Origin: Leptodactylus fallax
Taxonomy: Eukaryota > Chordata > Amphibia > Anura > Leptodactylidae
Direction of reading: 5' to 3'
Assembly (NCBI GenBank): GCA_947044405.1
Contig: CAMRHE010001107.1
Coordinates: forward strand, 124,001-188,000
DNA: 64,000 nucleotides
Shown here in pieces: positions 48,623 through 59,899 of the stretch (position 1 is its first letter; every line of letters starts with the position of its first letter). The notes under the pieces were generated by a model, which was not told where the DNA came from, searched no databases, and saw only the letters and a program-made list of their open reading frames with translations. Both the position numbers and the translations under genes were made by a program.

Positions 48623-49033
48623 TTTTTTCACCATAAACTGGCCCCATGGGCAGGATCAAGTAGTTCCCTTTCCATTGGTGCCCCTCTATAATATTTCTGT
48701 TGCTGTAAAGTGAAGTTATAAATGTTTGAAAGCATAAACTGTAATATGCAAATTAATCTAAGTAGTCACGGTGGGCAGCAGCTTCACCCTACTCATGTTG
48801 TCCGCTCCTGGTCATGATTGACATTTCCCTCACAGTGCACTCAATCCCTGACACCATATAGGCTGAAACTACTCCCCTACTACTACTTATGTTAATTTTT
48901 ATATGACTTTTTAGGCTTTCAAACATCTATTAATTCCCTTCGCTGCAACAGAAAGATCACAGAGGGGCACAAATGGAAAGGTAAGTACTTGATCCTGCAC
49001 ATGGTGGGGCCAGTTTATGGTGAAGAAAAACCA
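48623..49033. mobile_element. Inverted-repeat MITE
   Basis: 48623-48740 is an imperfect reverse complement of about 48905-49033: CACCATAAACTGGCCCCA, GATCAAGTA, CCTTTCCATT, GTGCCCCTCT and TTTCTGTTGC occur in order in both arms. The termini and any duplication are not defined. Confidence 0.65.
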
Positions 49034-50459
49034 CGGAACAGGTTCCTTTTAAACTTTATGTGATGATACATACACTTTTGTATGTATCATTACTGAATTA
49101 TATTGTTCAGTGTATATATCCTTAGTGAAAGTATTGTTTATGCATGCATCATCAGTCTATTATATTGGTATGTGTGTATACAAGTAATGTCAGGGGGATC
49201 AGGGGTGAAAATGTTTCTTCCAGCCATCAAGACCAAATACTGCCAAGGAACATTTGTTGCTTTATGACTAGTTGTCTTTAATCAACCCAATCAGGCATAA
49301 AGAAGAGAGTTTGACCGGCCAGCAACCTTGGCCATCTGTGGAGTATTCCCTTTCCAAGGTACAGATGAAAACAGCCATTTTTCAGATCTTCAAGACATGG
49401 AAAGGGGGAGGAGGGGGCACTCTGGCAGGAGGCATAGCTAAGCAAAAGCCAGGAGCTTCACCTTACAAGAGATTGAGATACGTTGAAAAGGGTGTCACAT
49501 ACTGGGAGCCAGTGAACAAGCTGAGTGTTGTCCATACTTTTCCTCCAAGATTCCTCTAAGTATTAGATTCTTTTCTCCTTTTCTTTAAAAAAATGTTATG
49601 CTTGTTTGTCATCCTTGTTGGTCTCTTTTATATTATATATCTATGAACCCATTACCGTTTTAAAGTGAGTTTGTGTCTTCAACTGTTGGAAAGACTCGTG
49701 TATGAGTATATGTGAGTTCTGTACAATTTTGCAACATGCTAAGAAAACCCTTGAAAGACTGCAATGAAAACAAAAACAAACAATGGGTCTTCACACATAG
49801 ACACACATACTGGAGGATATCACTTTGTGATACAAAATCACAAAACAGTCTTGACACATAGAGATATAGCAGAATTAACAATGACAGGTCACGCCAGCAT
49901 AATTCACTTGTTCTCCTGTGACGCAGTGCCTGCTATTTATAGAATTGCAAAGCAGTTTCTGCATTAAGTAGCAGGAGCTTCCCAGTGATGAAAATTAATA
50001 GCTTATTGTGCCCCGCTTGCCCCACCTAAAAACACACCTAGGGCCAGCTGCCCTGTCTTGAAGGCTACATGCAGAAATGAATTGGGTATTTGCCTACTTC
50101 ACTACATAAATCCATTGTTAATCATTTCATTGAAACAAGAATGAAAATGCCAGTTATCGAAGTAGTAAACATAAATATTATATTAATTAATATTATATTA
50201 TTTTACTTCACTGCACAGCAGTTGTCAGTCAATACTATAAACTAAGCAGTGATCTCTCACAGAAGCTGTGAAACTAGCACAATATTTTCTGGAGATGTCT
50301 ATCCAAGGGGAGGGGTAAGGCTGAACACGTCTGTATCACATACCATATATACATATATATATATATATATAGTAATGGTATCCTCTTGTTTGGCAGGAGA
50401 GACCTTTGAGTAGGCCCTTATGCACTTATACCCCTGTGACTAGACATATCACCTCACCA
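49034..50459. other. No recognised gene
   Basis: Contains a short (AT)n at about 50345-50371. No coding or transposon structure recognised. Confidence 0.5.
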
Positions 50460-52225
50460 TATGGCTGCCGCTTTGTTCAATTGGTTGTCTGTTACTTTTG
50501 GTTTGTATCCCGATCTGAGAAATTTCATCCTCAGATCCAGGAGGTGCTTGTCCAGGTCTGCTTTGTCGGAGCAAATACGATTGTATCGTATAGCCTGGCT
50601 GTAGATTATAGATTGTCTTGTGTGCTTGGGGTGGAAGCTGTTGTTTCTCAGGTAGGCCGTTCTGTCTGTGGGTTTGTGGTATATTGATGTGAGTAGCCGG
50701 TGGTCTTTAATGTATATTGTGGTATCCAGAAAGTGAATTTCACTCCCTGAATAGCTAAGTTTAAGGTTGATGGTCGGGTGAAAGTCATTGTAGTCATTAT
50801 GGAATTGAAGTAGGGCCTCCTCACCTGCAGTCCAGATGACAAGGATATCATCGATATAACGAAGGTAAATCATAGGTTTGGTGGCGCATGTTGATAAATA
50901 TGTTCCTTCCATTTCTGCAATAAAGAGATTTGCATATTGGGGTGCACATCTGGTCCCCATTGAAGTTCCCATTCGCTGTAGATATAGATCCTCTCCAAAG
51001 GTAAAATGGTTGTGGCTAAGGATGAATTGTATGAGCTGCGTTACTGGATCTGTTGGGAGGTTTTGTTTTGCCAGGTGTACCCGACATGCTGCAACTCCAT
51101 CCTTGTGGGGAATGTTGGTATACAGGGATTCCACATCCATGGTGGCCAAAATGGTACCCTCAGGTAGAGGTCCCAGGGCATTCAGTTTGTTAAGAAGGTC
51201 AGTGGTGTCCTGGATATAGCTTGGAGTATCCCTGACAAGGGGTTTTAGGAGATTTTCCACCCAACCTGAGATGTTTTCTGTCAGTGTCCCAATGCCAGAA
51301 ATGATAGGCCTCCCAGGGTTGCCATCTTTGTGTATCTTTGGGAGCATATAGAAGCAGCCCGGTCTGGGATCTTGTGGAATAAGTCCTTTTACCTGATTCT
51401 GGATCTGGACTGGAAACTTCTTGACCATACTCTTTAGTTCTTTCATATAGGCCTCTGTGGGATCACTTCCAAGTTTGGAGTAATGGATGGGATTTGACAG
51501 TTGCCTGTTTGCTTCCTGGATATAGTCTGAGGTGTTCATTATGACTATTGCACCCCCTTTGTCAGCCAGTTTTATTATTATATCCTGATTTTCTTTCAGT
51601 GAAGTAATAGCCTTCTGTTCTTGCAGGGTTAGGTTATGCGCCTGTTTCTTTTGTTTCTCCAGGATTTCTGATTTTACTTTGCTTCTGAAACAGTCAATAT
51701 ATTTATCCAGTGCTGCATTAGCTCCAGGGCGTGGGGTCCAGGTAGATTTTTTGGTAGGATTCCTTATGGGCTGTTCCATCTCAGAGTCGCTGCTGTATGG
51801 AAGGTCTTTGTCATAAAAATATTCCCTTAATCTCATTTTTCTGAAAAACTCCTCCATATCATTGCAGAGTTGGATATGGTCAGTGTGTGCCGAGGGGCAG
51901 AAGGAGAGACCTTTGGAGAGAACTGACATTTCGTGTTTGTTTGGCTCATAAGAGGAAAGATTCACAACACAGCTTTGCTGAGCTGGACTAGTACTTGCGG
52001 TTGTAGTAATGAGACTTTTTTGTCTCAGTCTGTGGAGCTTTCTCTTTTTGTTGTTAATAAGCATATCCTGAAGTTTCCAGTAGTATGTGTGGAGTTTGGC
52101 CTTCATTTCCTCTGTGTCATTAGCCAATGATGATTTCAGGGCCTGTATCTCCTCCTGTGTTCTTTTTTTGTTGTTATAGGAAATTTTTATCATATTGTTC
52201 TGCAGCCTTTCAGATGTCCGAATAC
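50460..52225 (-). pseudogene. Penelope-like reverse transcriptase (inverted part)
   Basis: Continuously open for about 590 codons. Blocks, in order: IIKLADKGGAIVIMN, PGCFYMLPKIHKDGNPGRPI, TILATMDVESLYTNIPH, LQRMGTSMGTRCAPQYANLF and the catalytic YLRYIDDILVIW, then LKLSYSGSEIHFLDT. These are Penelope-type RT signatures (close to telomerase RT). A charged N-terminal region precedes it (KRTQEEIQALKSSL). It ends at NQLNKAAA, before the endonuclease. The frame runs 58 codons further right (to 52400) through antisense of the neighbouring copy; that N-terminus is not real. Confidence 0.9.
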
Positions 52226-53060
52226 ATACCTGAGAAACGACAGCTTCCACCCCAAGCACACAAGACAATCTATAATCTACAGCCAGGCTATACGATACAA
52301 TCGTATTTGCTCCGACAAAGCAGACCTGGACAAGCACCTCCTGGATCTGAAGATGAAATTTCTCAGATCGGGATACAAACCAAAAGTAACAGACAACCAA
52401 TTGAACAAAGCGGCAGCCATTAACAGAGACAGTCTGCTCACATATAGAGAGACCCAGAAAGAAGCCCTAGTGCCCCTAGTTGTCACCTACAACCCACAGC
52501 TGGAGATCCTACGAAGGATTGCCAAGGAGCTCCAACCTGTGCTACATAGGGACAACAGACTCAAGGACATATTTCCAGTCCCCCCCTCTCCTTTCCTTTC
52601 GACAACCACCAAACCTGAGGCATATTATCGTCCGGAGTGCCCTGAAGGCCCCAACTGAAAATGGCACCTCACCTTGCCTACATAAAAGGTGCATGACCTG
52701 CAAGCACATCCACACCGCTGACAGTGTACCTATCCCACAGTCACAACAGATGCACAGAATTAGGGGGACATTCTCCTGCAGGTCTTCCAATGTGGTGTAC
52801 CTCATAATGTGTACGCAATGTCCCACCACAGGCCTCTATGTGGGGGAAACAGGGCAGAGACTCAGTCAACGAATGAACTCACACAGATCCAGTATCAATA
52901 ACAGCAGAACCGATCTACCAGTGGCCGCACATTTCTCCGGAGAAAACCACTCTATTGAAGATTTGCGGGTTGTGGTTTTAATGGGACATTTTAAGACACA
53001 GGAGGCGAGGAAACAATGGGAGTAAAAGTTTATGCAAAAATTTCAAACTCTGCAATTTGG
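52226..53060 (+). pseudogene. Penelope-like RT end and GIY-YIG endonuclease
   Basis: It starts YLRNDSFHPKHTRQ, overlapping the end of the inverted RT. Frame 52353-52658 continues to RLKDIFPVPP, and frame 52480-53025 carries CLHKRCMTCKHI, a Cys-rich linker, then NVVYLIMCTQCPTTGLYVGE. Here VYLI and GLYVG are the GIY-YIG motif, followed by RLSQRMNSHRSSI with the catalytic Arg. One frameshift lies near 52640, and a stop at 53023 truncates the protein before KFMQKFQTLQFGLN. Confidence 0.85.
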
Positions 53061-53064
53061 ACTT

Positions 53065-53154
53065 AATATTCATGCCAGCTTCATGTCACACTATGTATGA
53101 ACCATGAACTGAACTCAATATTCATGCCAGCTTCAAATCACACTATGTATGAAC
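53065..53154. repeat. Two-copy repeat in the Penelope 3' region
   Basis: 53065-53102 and 53117-53154 share AATATTCATGCCAGCTTC and CACACTATGTATGAAC, with a period of 52 bp. Confidence 0.85.
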
Positions 53155-53355
53155 TGTGAGGGAGACAAATCACCTCCTGATAGCAAACAGATAACAGATC
53201 CCTCCGTCACGCACCACAAGTTTCCAGACTGTTTTTTTGACCTGTTGTAAATAACTTCTCTACTTAGATTGCATTTTTTTTTAAGGACTCTAAAATGCTT
53301 TGAAAACCATGTGTATAAAAATCTGTTAATTTTCAGTTCTTGTATCACACCATGT

Positions 53356-53383
53356 CTGATGAAGGGAGCGAGTACTCCTGAAA
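53356..53383 (+). ncRNA. Candidate hammerhead-ribozyme core
   Basis: CTGATGA (53356-53362), a stem that can pair AGG(G)AG with CTCCT around loop CGAGTA, then GAAA (53380-53383) match the conserved hammerhead core. Penelope-like elements are known to carry hammerhead motifs. I could not define helices I and III or a cleavage site with confidence, so activity is unproven. Confidence 0.4.
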
Positions 53384-53464
53384 GCTTACTTATAAATATA
53401 TTCAGTTAGCCTCTAAAAGGAATCGCCTGATTTCTTCCCGTAAATAGGATAGTTAGCCTATCAC

Positions 53465-54364
53465 TCATGTTGTTTTTAGAAAAGATTGCTTTTACTTGAC
53501 TTCCTTATCTTTGACATGTCCAGTCAAGTAGAAAGATAAGGAAGAACAAATCTGTATATTCCCCTGCAAAGCGTGCAAATCAAGGGGAGTGGTGGGAAAG
53601 TGGCAAATGTATAGAATCCTTTGACAAGCTCTTGTTCAAGCCTCTAGGGAGCAGAAAAGTTGAGCCAAAAACTAGTTTTTGACTCCCGCCTATTACTTTT
53701 TCATTTTTCCATTCTCAGAATTATATGAGGGCTTATTGTTTGTCGAACAGATAGTACTACTACTTTTTATAAAATTTTTATGGGAGGCAAAACAGCAAAA
53801 AAAAATCGGTGGTTTGATTCTTTTGATTTTAAATTTGCCATATGGGAAAATTATTTTTATGTTTGTAGACCTGGCATTTTATAATTAGTTTGAATTATGT
53901 TTATTTATTTATTTTTAATTCAAATCTAGAGAAAGGTGGGTGATTTGAATTTGAAGTTTTTTTTGGTTTTTAGATTTTTTAAAGAATTGTATTTTTTTTA
54001 ACTATTATATTAGCCCTACCTAGAACTATATATACAGACACAACTGCAGTTTTGTGTCTGACATTAATAATGCAAAGGCTGCTTGAGCGATTAAAAACAA
54101 AGAAATGCATTTGCAACCAGAGGAATCAGTTACAGCAGTCAGTGCATCTGGGAGCAGTGATAAAGCGGGTGTGTAAGGGGTACAGTAAGTTTAGAAAGGA
54201 GTGTACCAATAGGAAAGGGGGGTTTCTTGTACATAGAATCCTGCCGTAAGCCAATCTTGCGTGATGACACCTGAGAAGAAAACGAATATAGGGAGTCCTT
54301 ATGGGTGGAAATTAAGGGAGGAATAAAGAATAATAAGATATAGCTAGGGGTTTGTTAGAAATCC
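53465..54364. other. No recognised feature
   Basis: A+T-rich, with poly-T stretches. The open frame 54052-54249 is basic and shows no domain I recognise. Confidence 0.5.
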
Positions 54365-55620
54365 CAAAATATAATGGAATAATAATAATAATAATAGTCC
54401 TTTAATAGTCCCACAATGGGAGAAATTCAGTGTGTTACAGCAGCAAAGATAAGCAGATACAAATACAAATACAACATGTACAGGAATGTTCCAAGGTGAG
54501 AGGCATTACATTGATAGTAGACAGACAGATAGGAAGTAGCAGAGGAGGGGGGGGGGGGATTTAACAGGCAGAAAGATATTTCAGTTCTCTGTGTGTATTG
54601 ATCTCCATTTAGGTCAGTGTTGGTTGTACAGCCTTACCGCAGTGGGGAGGAAAGACTTCCAATAGCGCTCCTTCTCACACTTAAGGTGGAGCAGTCGGTC
54701 ACTGACAGTACTGCCCAGCGCGATCACTGTCTCATGCATGGGATGGGACTTCTTCTCCCGCATGGAGCTCACCATGGACAGTATCCTTCTGTCGCCCACC
54801 ACCTTCACTGGTCCAGTGGGCTCCCCAGGACAGAGCTGGCCCTTCTAATCAGCTTGTCAAGTTTCTTTCTGTCCCTGGTTGATATACTGCTCCCCCAGCA
54901 GGCCAGTCCAAAGAAGATGGCTGATGCCACTACCGAGTTGAAGAAGTGCCCCCCGGATTCCAAAGGCTCTCAGCCTCCAAGCAGGTAGAGCCTGCTGTGG
55001 CCCTTCCTGTACAGGACCTCCATGTGATCTGTCCAGTCCAGCTTATTATTAAGGAGCAAACCCAGGTACATATAGGTGTTCACAATCTCGATGCCCGTCC
55101 CCAGGATGTTCACTGGTTTAGGAGGGCATCTGCATTTACAGAAGTCCACCACCATCTCCTTGGTCTTCCCCGCATTAATCTTCAGGTGGTTCCGCTGGCA
55201 CCAGTCCACAAAATCCTGGTTCAGTTCTCTGTACTCCCTGTCATCATCGTCTGTGATGAGACCTACTATTGCAGAGTCGTCAGAATACTTCTGTAGGTAG
55301 CAGCTAGATGAGTTGCACCTAAAATCTGCAGTGTACAGTGTGAAGAGAAAAGGGGCGAGAACTGTACCCTGAGGTGCCCCCGTATTACAGATCACGGTAT
55401 CTGACACACAGTCTCGGGCTCTCACGTATTGAGGTCGATTTGTGAGGTAGTCTAGGATCCAGTTGGAGAGGTGGTGGTCCACTCCAGCAAGGCCCAGCTT
55501 GTCTCTCAGTAACCTGGGCTGTATGGTGTTAAAAGCACTGGAGAAATCAAGGAACATTATTTTCACCATGTTCCCTGGTTTCTCCAGGTGAGACAGAGCC
55601 CTGTGCAGAAGGTGGATGAT
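54365..55620 (-). mobile_element. Rex1-like LINE, 5'-truncated
   Basis: The 3' end is at left with an (ATA)n tail, and the same 3' end occurs at 10859-11196. The RT lies at 55569-54600. The 5' boundary near 55620 abuts a plus-strand CR1. The clade name is from motif memory and could be another L2/CR1-group lineage. Confidence 0.75.
54600..55569 (-). pseudogene. Rex1-like RT C-terminal half
   Basis: MFLDFSSAFNTIQPRLL, then GAPQGTVLAPFLFTLYT, the catalytic KYSDDSAIVGLI, NAGKTKEMVVDFCK and MYLGLLLNNKLDWTDH are in one frame. The C-terminal tail (DRLLHLKCEKERYWKSFLP) is in another frame at 54808-54614, with about 160 bp between largely missing or shifted. Decayed. Confidence 0.85.
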
Positions 55621-55639
55621 GGTGGATGGTGGAAGGTGG

Positions 55640-57105
55640 AAGCTGAAAATATACTAATAAGACAAATAGATGAGGCCGCAAAGCATAATAAAGTCATTAT
55701 TATTTTAATTTCCCAGATATAAACTGGGAGGTAGAAACCTGCAGGTCCAACAAAGGGGATAGGTTTTTGTCAGTAATAAAAGACAATTACCTATCACAAC
55801 TAGTGCATGGCCCAATAAGAGGCGAGGCACTTTTAGACCTAATTTTAACAAATGAACCTGAGACACTGTCAAAAGTAGAGGTTGGGGGTCACTAATAGTG
55901 ACCACAACATAATAAGTTCTCATGTACACTTTAAGAAGATGTTCAGTAAAGGGGGTACTAAAACACTAAACTTCAGGAAGGTCAATTTTCACCAGCTGAG
56001 ACAGGAGCTTAGCAGCATAAACTGGGACAATTTTCTCAAAGTGAAGGGAACTAACAATGTGTATGTGTGAGGGACATTTTTAAAAAGTATTCTAAATAGG
56101 ACCAGTGAAAAACATATACCTTATGGGTATAAGCAGGTTAGAAATTATAGAAAACTAATATGACTAATTAAAACAGTAAGGAGTGCAATGAGGGATAAAA
56201 AGGAAGCATTTAAAGTACTAAAACAAAAAGGTAATGACAAAGCATTAAAAAATTTTCAGGAGAAAAATAAATTGTGTAGAAGACAAATAAAGGAGGCAAA
56301 GATCAAGGCTGAGAGAATAATTGCCAAGGAAAGTAAAAATAATCCAAAATTATTCTTTAATTATATAAATAATAAGAAAATGAAAACTGACAAAAATTCT
56401 CAAAAATAATCTGGGTCTAATGGTGGAGAAGGATGATGAAAAGGCAGATCTATTAAATGTCTTCTTTTCTTCTGCATTAACACAAGAAAATCCAATGACC
56501 AATGATGTGATTACAGGTAATGTAAATTCTCCATTAAATGTTACCAGTTTAACCCAGGAGGAAAAATAGAGAAATGGCGGAGTCCAGATGGCATACACCC
56601 CTGAGTTCCAAGGTAATTATGCACAGGGATAGTCAGACCCTTAAATCTAATATTTAAGTATTCAGTAGTGACTGGGTCTGTTCCACAGGATTGGCGCATA
56701 GCAAATGTGGTAAGTTTGATCTCTGTGGTGGGTAAGCTATTTATAGGTTTTCTAAGAGATGCTATCTGGAGTACCTCAATTAAAATAATATTAAAACACA
56801 CAATCACCATGGGTTTATGAGGAATCGGTCAAACTAATCTGATCAGATTCTATGAAGAGGTCAGTTCTAGACTGGACATGGGTAATGCAGTAGATGTAGT
56901 ATATCAGGACTTTTCAAAGGCTTTTCATACTGTACCACATAAAAGGTTGATATACAAAATGAGAATGTTGGGACTGGGGGACAACATATGCATTTGGGTT
57001 CACAACTCAGTGATAGGTAACAGGGGGTACTTCTTAATGGTAAATACTCAGACTGGATCAAAGTCATCAGTGGAGTGCCAGAGGGGTCAGTATTGGGTCC
57101 TGTCC
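55640..57105 (+). mobile_element. CR1-like LINE, truncated at both ends
   Basis: Starts within the endonuclease and ends inside RT where a Sleeping Beauty-like transposon begins (57106). Multiple frames are used. Confidence 0.75.
55690..57105 (+). pseudogene. CR1-like endonuclease, linker and RT pieces
   Basis: Endonuclease end: FPDINWEVETCRSNKGD, GEALLDLILTNEPETLS and SDHNIISSHVHFKK (S-D-H catalytic block intact). Linker (56188-56409): RDKKEAFKVLKQKGN, LCRRQIKEAKIKAE and NPKLFFNYINNKK. RT (56878 onward): DVVYQDFSKAFHTVPHKRL, where the catalytic Asp after F is His, then SVECQRGQYWVL before the cut. Stops and frame changes lie throughout. Confidence 0.82.
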
Positions 57106-57293
57106 TGCAAAGTCAAAAGTTTACATACACTAAGATTACTATGCCTTTAAACAATTTGGGACAGCCCATATGATGATATCATGTCTTTGTAAGCTTCAGA
57201 TAGGTTTATTGGCAACATCTGAGTTAATTAGTGACACACCTGTGAATGTATTTTAAGGCACACCTGAAACACACTGCTTCTTTGTGTAGCATC

Positions 57294-57956
57294 ATGGGAA
57301 AGTCTAAAGAAATCAGCCAAGATATCAGGAAGAGAATTGTGGACTTGCACAAGTCTGGTTCATCCTTGGGTGCAATTTCCAGATACCTGAAGGTGCCTCG
57401 TTCATCTGTACAAACAATTATACACAAGTACAAACAAGATGGGAATGTCCAGCCATCATGCCGCTCAGGAAGGAGATGGGTTCTGTGTCCCAGAGATGAA
57501 CGTGCTTTGGTACGAAATGTGCAGATCAACCCAAGAACAAAAGCAAAAGATCTTGTTAAGATGCTGGCTGAAGCTGGTAAGAGTGTGTCATTATCCACAG
57601 TGAAATGAGTACTGTATTGACATGGGCTGAAAGGCCACTCTGCCAGGAAGAAGCCATTGCTCCAAAAGAAACATAAAAAAGCCACATTAATGTTTGCAAA
57701 TGCACACAGGAACAAAGAACAAAGATACATTTTTGGAGACATGTCCTGTGGTCTGACGAAACTAAAATTGAACTGTTTGGCCATAATGACCATTGTTAAC
57801 ATTTGGAGGAAAAATGGAGAAGCTTGTAAGCCTAAGAACACCATCCCAACTGTGAAACACGTGGTGGCAGCATCATGTTGTGGGGTTGTTTTGCTGCAGG
57901 AGGGACCGGTGCACTTCATAAAATAGATGGAATCATGAGGAAAGAACATTATGTGA
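57294..57956 (+). pseudogene. Sleeping Beauty-like transposase, N-terminal part
   Basis: ATG at 57294: MGKSKEISQDIRKRIVDLH, helix-turn-helix (SLGAISRYLKVPRSSVQTII) and GRRWVLCPRDE. A TGA at 57606 stops it after LSTVK. Frame 57657-57926 continues with GDMSCGLTKLKLNCL (a shifted version of W-S-D-E-T-K-I) and KNTIPTVKH. Several shifts; non-functional. Confidence 0.85.
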
Positions 57957-57960
57957 CAAT

Positions 57961-58396
57961 TGTGAGTATGTGAACCTAGAGGGCGCTAGGGAGCGACCCA
58001 GGCCAGCCCTGAAAAGGCCCCCAGCCACACCTTTTGGTGGGGCGCGTAACTCCAGAAGGCTGGAGTATCCTGCAGGAAGCAGGAGATGGTGGACCCAGCC
58101 AAAGGCAGACAGGGCGGTCTGTCCCCAGAGGACTGGGGTCCAGAGAGGACTTACAGAGATTGTCAAGCTTCTTATTGCCCCAGAGGCTAGTTAGGGGCTC
58201 AAGGAGTCAGTTAGTGCCCTAACTGTGGCCTAGGTTTTTTGTTGTTTTGTTATGGTGCAAGTAAGCTGAATAAAGCCCGTTTATTTTATACTTGGACCGT
58301 CTGAACGCTATCTGTCCGGCGCCCAGTACCACGAACCACCGCTGTCAAGACCAGGAGTCTACCGCCATTTGAGATTAATTCCCCCAAGTTGTCGCA
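57961..58396 (+). repeat. 5' LTR of the gene-carrying element
   Basis: Begins TGTGAGTATGTGAACC and ends AAGTTGTCGCA. It contains AATAAAGCCCGTTTATT near 58270, a likely polyadenylation signal. About 20 differences from the right LTR. Confidence 0.92.
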
Positions 58397-58398
58397 TA

Positions 58399-58410
58399 TG
58401 GTAGAGGATG
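58399..58410 (+). promoter_or_regulatory. Primer-binding-site-like sequence, initiator tRNA-Met type with a gap
   Basis: TGGTAGAGGATG starts 2 bases after the LTR. A site for initiator tRNA-Met would read TGGTAGCAGAGGATGG, so three bases (CAG or AGC) appear to be missing. Confidence 0.5.
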
Positions 58411-58535
58411 CGGGCATAAAGAGATCCACGCAACTCCTGGAAGACAAGTGGTTGGTGACTGCAGTACTGCTAAGTGTGCATTGTGGCCTACAGCTGGAAG
58501 AAATCTGTGATTTCAACTGAGAAACCCAGGAAGGG

Positions 58536-58923
58536 GTGAGTGGAATATGCAACATAGCAAATTATGTGCAAAAACTGGTGAAATTAAAACTCTGGAAGAG
58601 GAATCCAGGGAATGTACTTTGTGTATACTGTGGCACAGAAGTCTGTAAAGTGCTTGCTGATGGCAAGAAAGTAAGCAATGTGTGTAGAAGCTGGATATTG
58701 CAAACAGTCTATGTGAAAGGCTATGGTGCATGATTGTGTTTTCTGTGGAAGACAGAAGAAAATGCTGGTTGTTGTAGTGCCACATAAGTTAACTGTTTCA
58801 ATACATGTGACTGCAGAAGATGGCAAAAAAAAGTTGCTGCCGGTTGAACCCAAGGTTGCTGTGGAATATTGTGTAATCTTGTTAGTAAACCATGGGCAAG
58901 AAAAAGAGAATTTCAGCTTGTAA
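58536..58923 (+). pseudogene. Unrecognised N-terminal frames of the captured ORF
   Basis: Two overlapping frames, 58536-58733 and 58723-58923. The first has VLCVYCGTEVCKVLADGKK and the second DCVFCGRQKKMLVVVV and KLLPVEPKVAVEYCV. The C-x-x-C pairs recall a zinc-binding fold, but I recognise no family. Read in sequence with frameshifts near 58728 and 58915 they would join the next frame. They could be a residual gag-like part or another captured gene. Confidence 0.4.
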
Positions 58924-59899
58924 AAAAGCAGAGAAGTTATGCACAGGTTTATTGGTGCAGCAGTCTGAATGCAGAGAGACACAAAACCCGGAACAGAGCA
59001 TGTGGAATGCAAGTAAAGATAAAGGGTTGCACGAGAGTGACTCAGTTTTTCTAAAGCACCTCTGTTCTATGAAAGAATATGTCCCTGCTGACTGTATGTC
59101 TCATACTGGAGTGCATCAAAGCGCCAAAGATGAAAATATTGTGGTGCAGCAGCTTCAAGATAAGAATAAAACCATCAGGTTCATGTATGAAGATGAAATA
59201 TCTGATTGGAAATGGCAACTTGAGGTATCAGAAAAAGAGAACCTTAAGTTAAAGAAAGAGCTTGAGACTATAAAGAGTTTATATCCTAGTCATTGTGAAA
59301 ATGTGGTACTGGGTTTGCCTGGAATGGACTGTGTCACTAAGAAGGAGTTTGCAGAAATGAAATGTGCTCTATCTAATAAAGTCCTACAGAGTGTTGGACA
59401 AAAGCAAGTGCTTGAGAAGCAATTGCAGGATTTATAAGAGCAGCATGTCCAAGACTCCATTGTCAAAGAGAGTGTCATTGAAAAATTAAGAGATGACATT
59501 GAAACTGCTAAATGTGAGAGAAATGAATTTTTGCAGTGTCAGTCAGAATGTCTGGATGACCAAGTCAGGAAATGTGAAAAACTTTCAGCTGCATTAACTG
59601 AAAATGAAATTGCAGAGCTGAGGAAGCATGTGTCTGACTGAGAGAGTGATTTAGAATCTGTGGTGCAGACATTGCAGTCAGAGCAAAACTTGCATAAACT
59701 AAAGCAGATTCGGCTAAATAGTGAAGTCAACGTATGGAGGAGCAGACCTGGAGTTCTGATACAAAAAGAAATGGAACTCAAAGCTAGAATATGTAGCCTG
59801 GAGAGGGCGCTGTCAGGATCTTGTGAAGATAATGAGAAATTGTCTGTTTTGGTGCAAAATAAAGACAAAGAATTGATGGAGATGTCGTCTGTCCATGCT
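58892..59899 (+). pseudogene. Coiled-coil segment of unknown origin
   Basis: One frame, broken by TAA at 59435-59437 and TGA at 59639-59641. After a polar start, heptad-rich Glu/Lys/Leu sequence begins near 59150 (WQLEVSEKENLKLKKELETI) and continues through VTKKEFAEMKCALSNKVLQ and VIEKLRDDIETAKCERNEF. It looks like a long cytoskeletal coiled coil, but I cannot name the gene. No introns are evident. It runs in frame into the myosin-like part. Confidence 0.55.

Larger units (their letters stand above)
50460..53460 (+). mobile_element. Penelope-like element with inverted 5' part
   Basis: The 5' and RT portion lies on the minus strand (52225-50460), and the RT end plus GIY-YIG endonuclease and 3' untranslated region lie on the plus strand (52226-53460). 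The two meet head to head near 52225. The last 195 bp of the inverted part (50460-50654) are also present at 52226-52421. This is the layout produced when the 5' part of a retrotransposon is inverted during insertion. Confidence 0.8.

Noticed and set aside
54052..54249. 65-codon basic frame
   Set aside because: No domain, no context and typical length for a chance frame.
57224..57949. 241-codon minus-strand frame, membrane-protein-like composition
   Set aside because: Antisense of the Sleeping Beauty-like transposase; its hydrophobicity is a by-product.
58584..59012. Minus-strand frames opposite the captured ORF (58584-59012 and 59539-59868)
   Set aside because: Antisense shadows of the Lys/Glu-rich coding strand, Ser/Leu-rich as expected.
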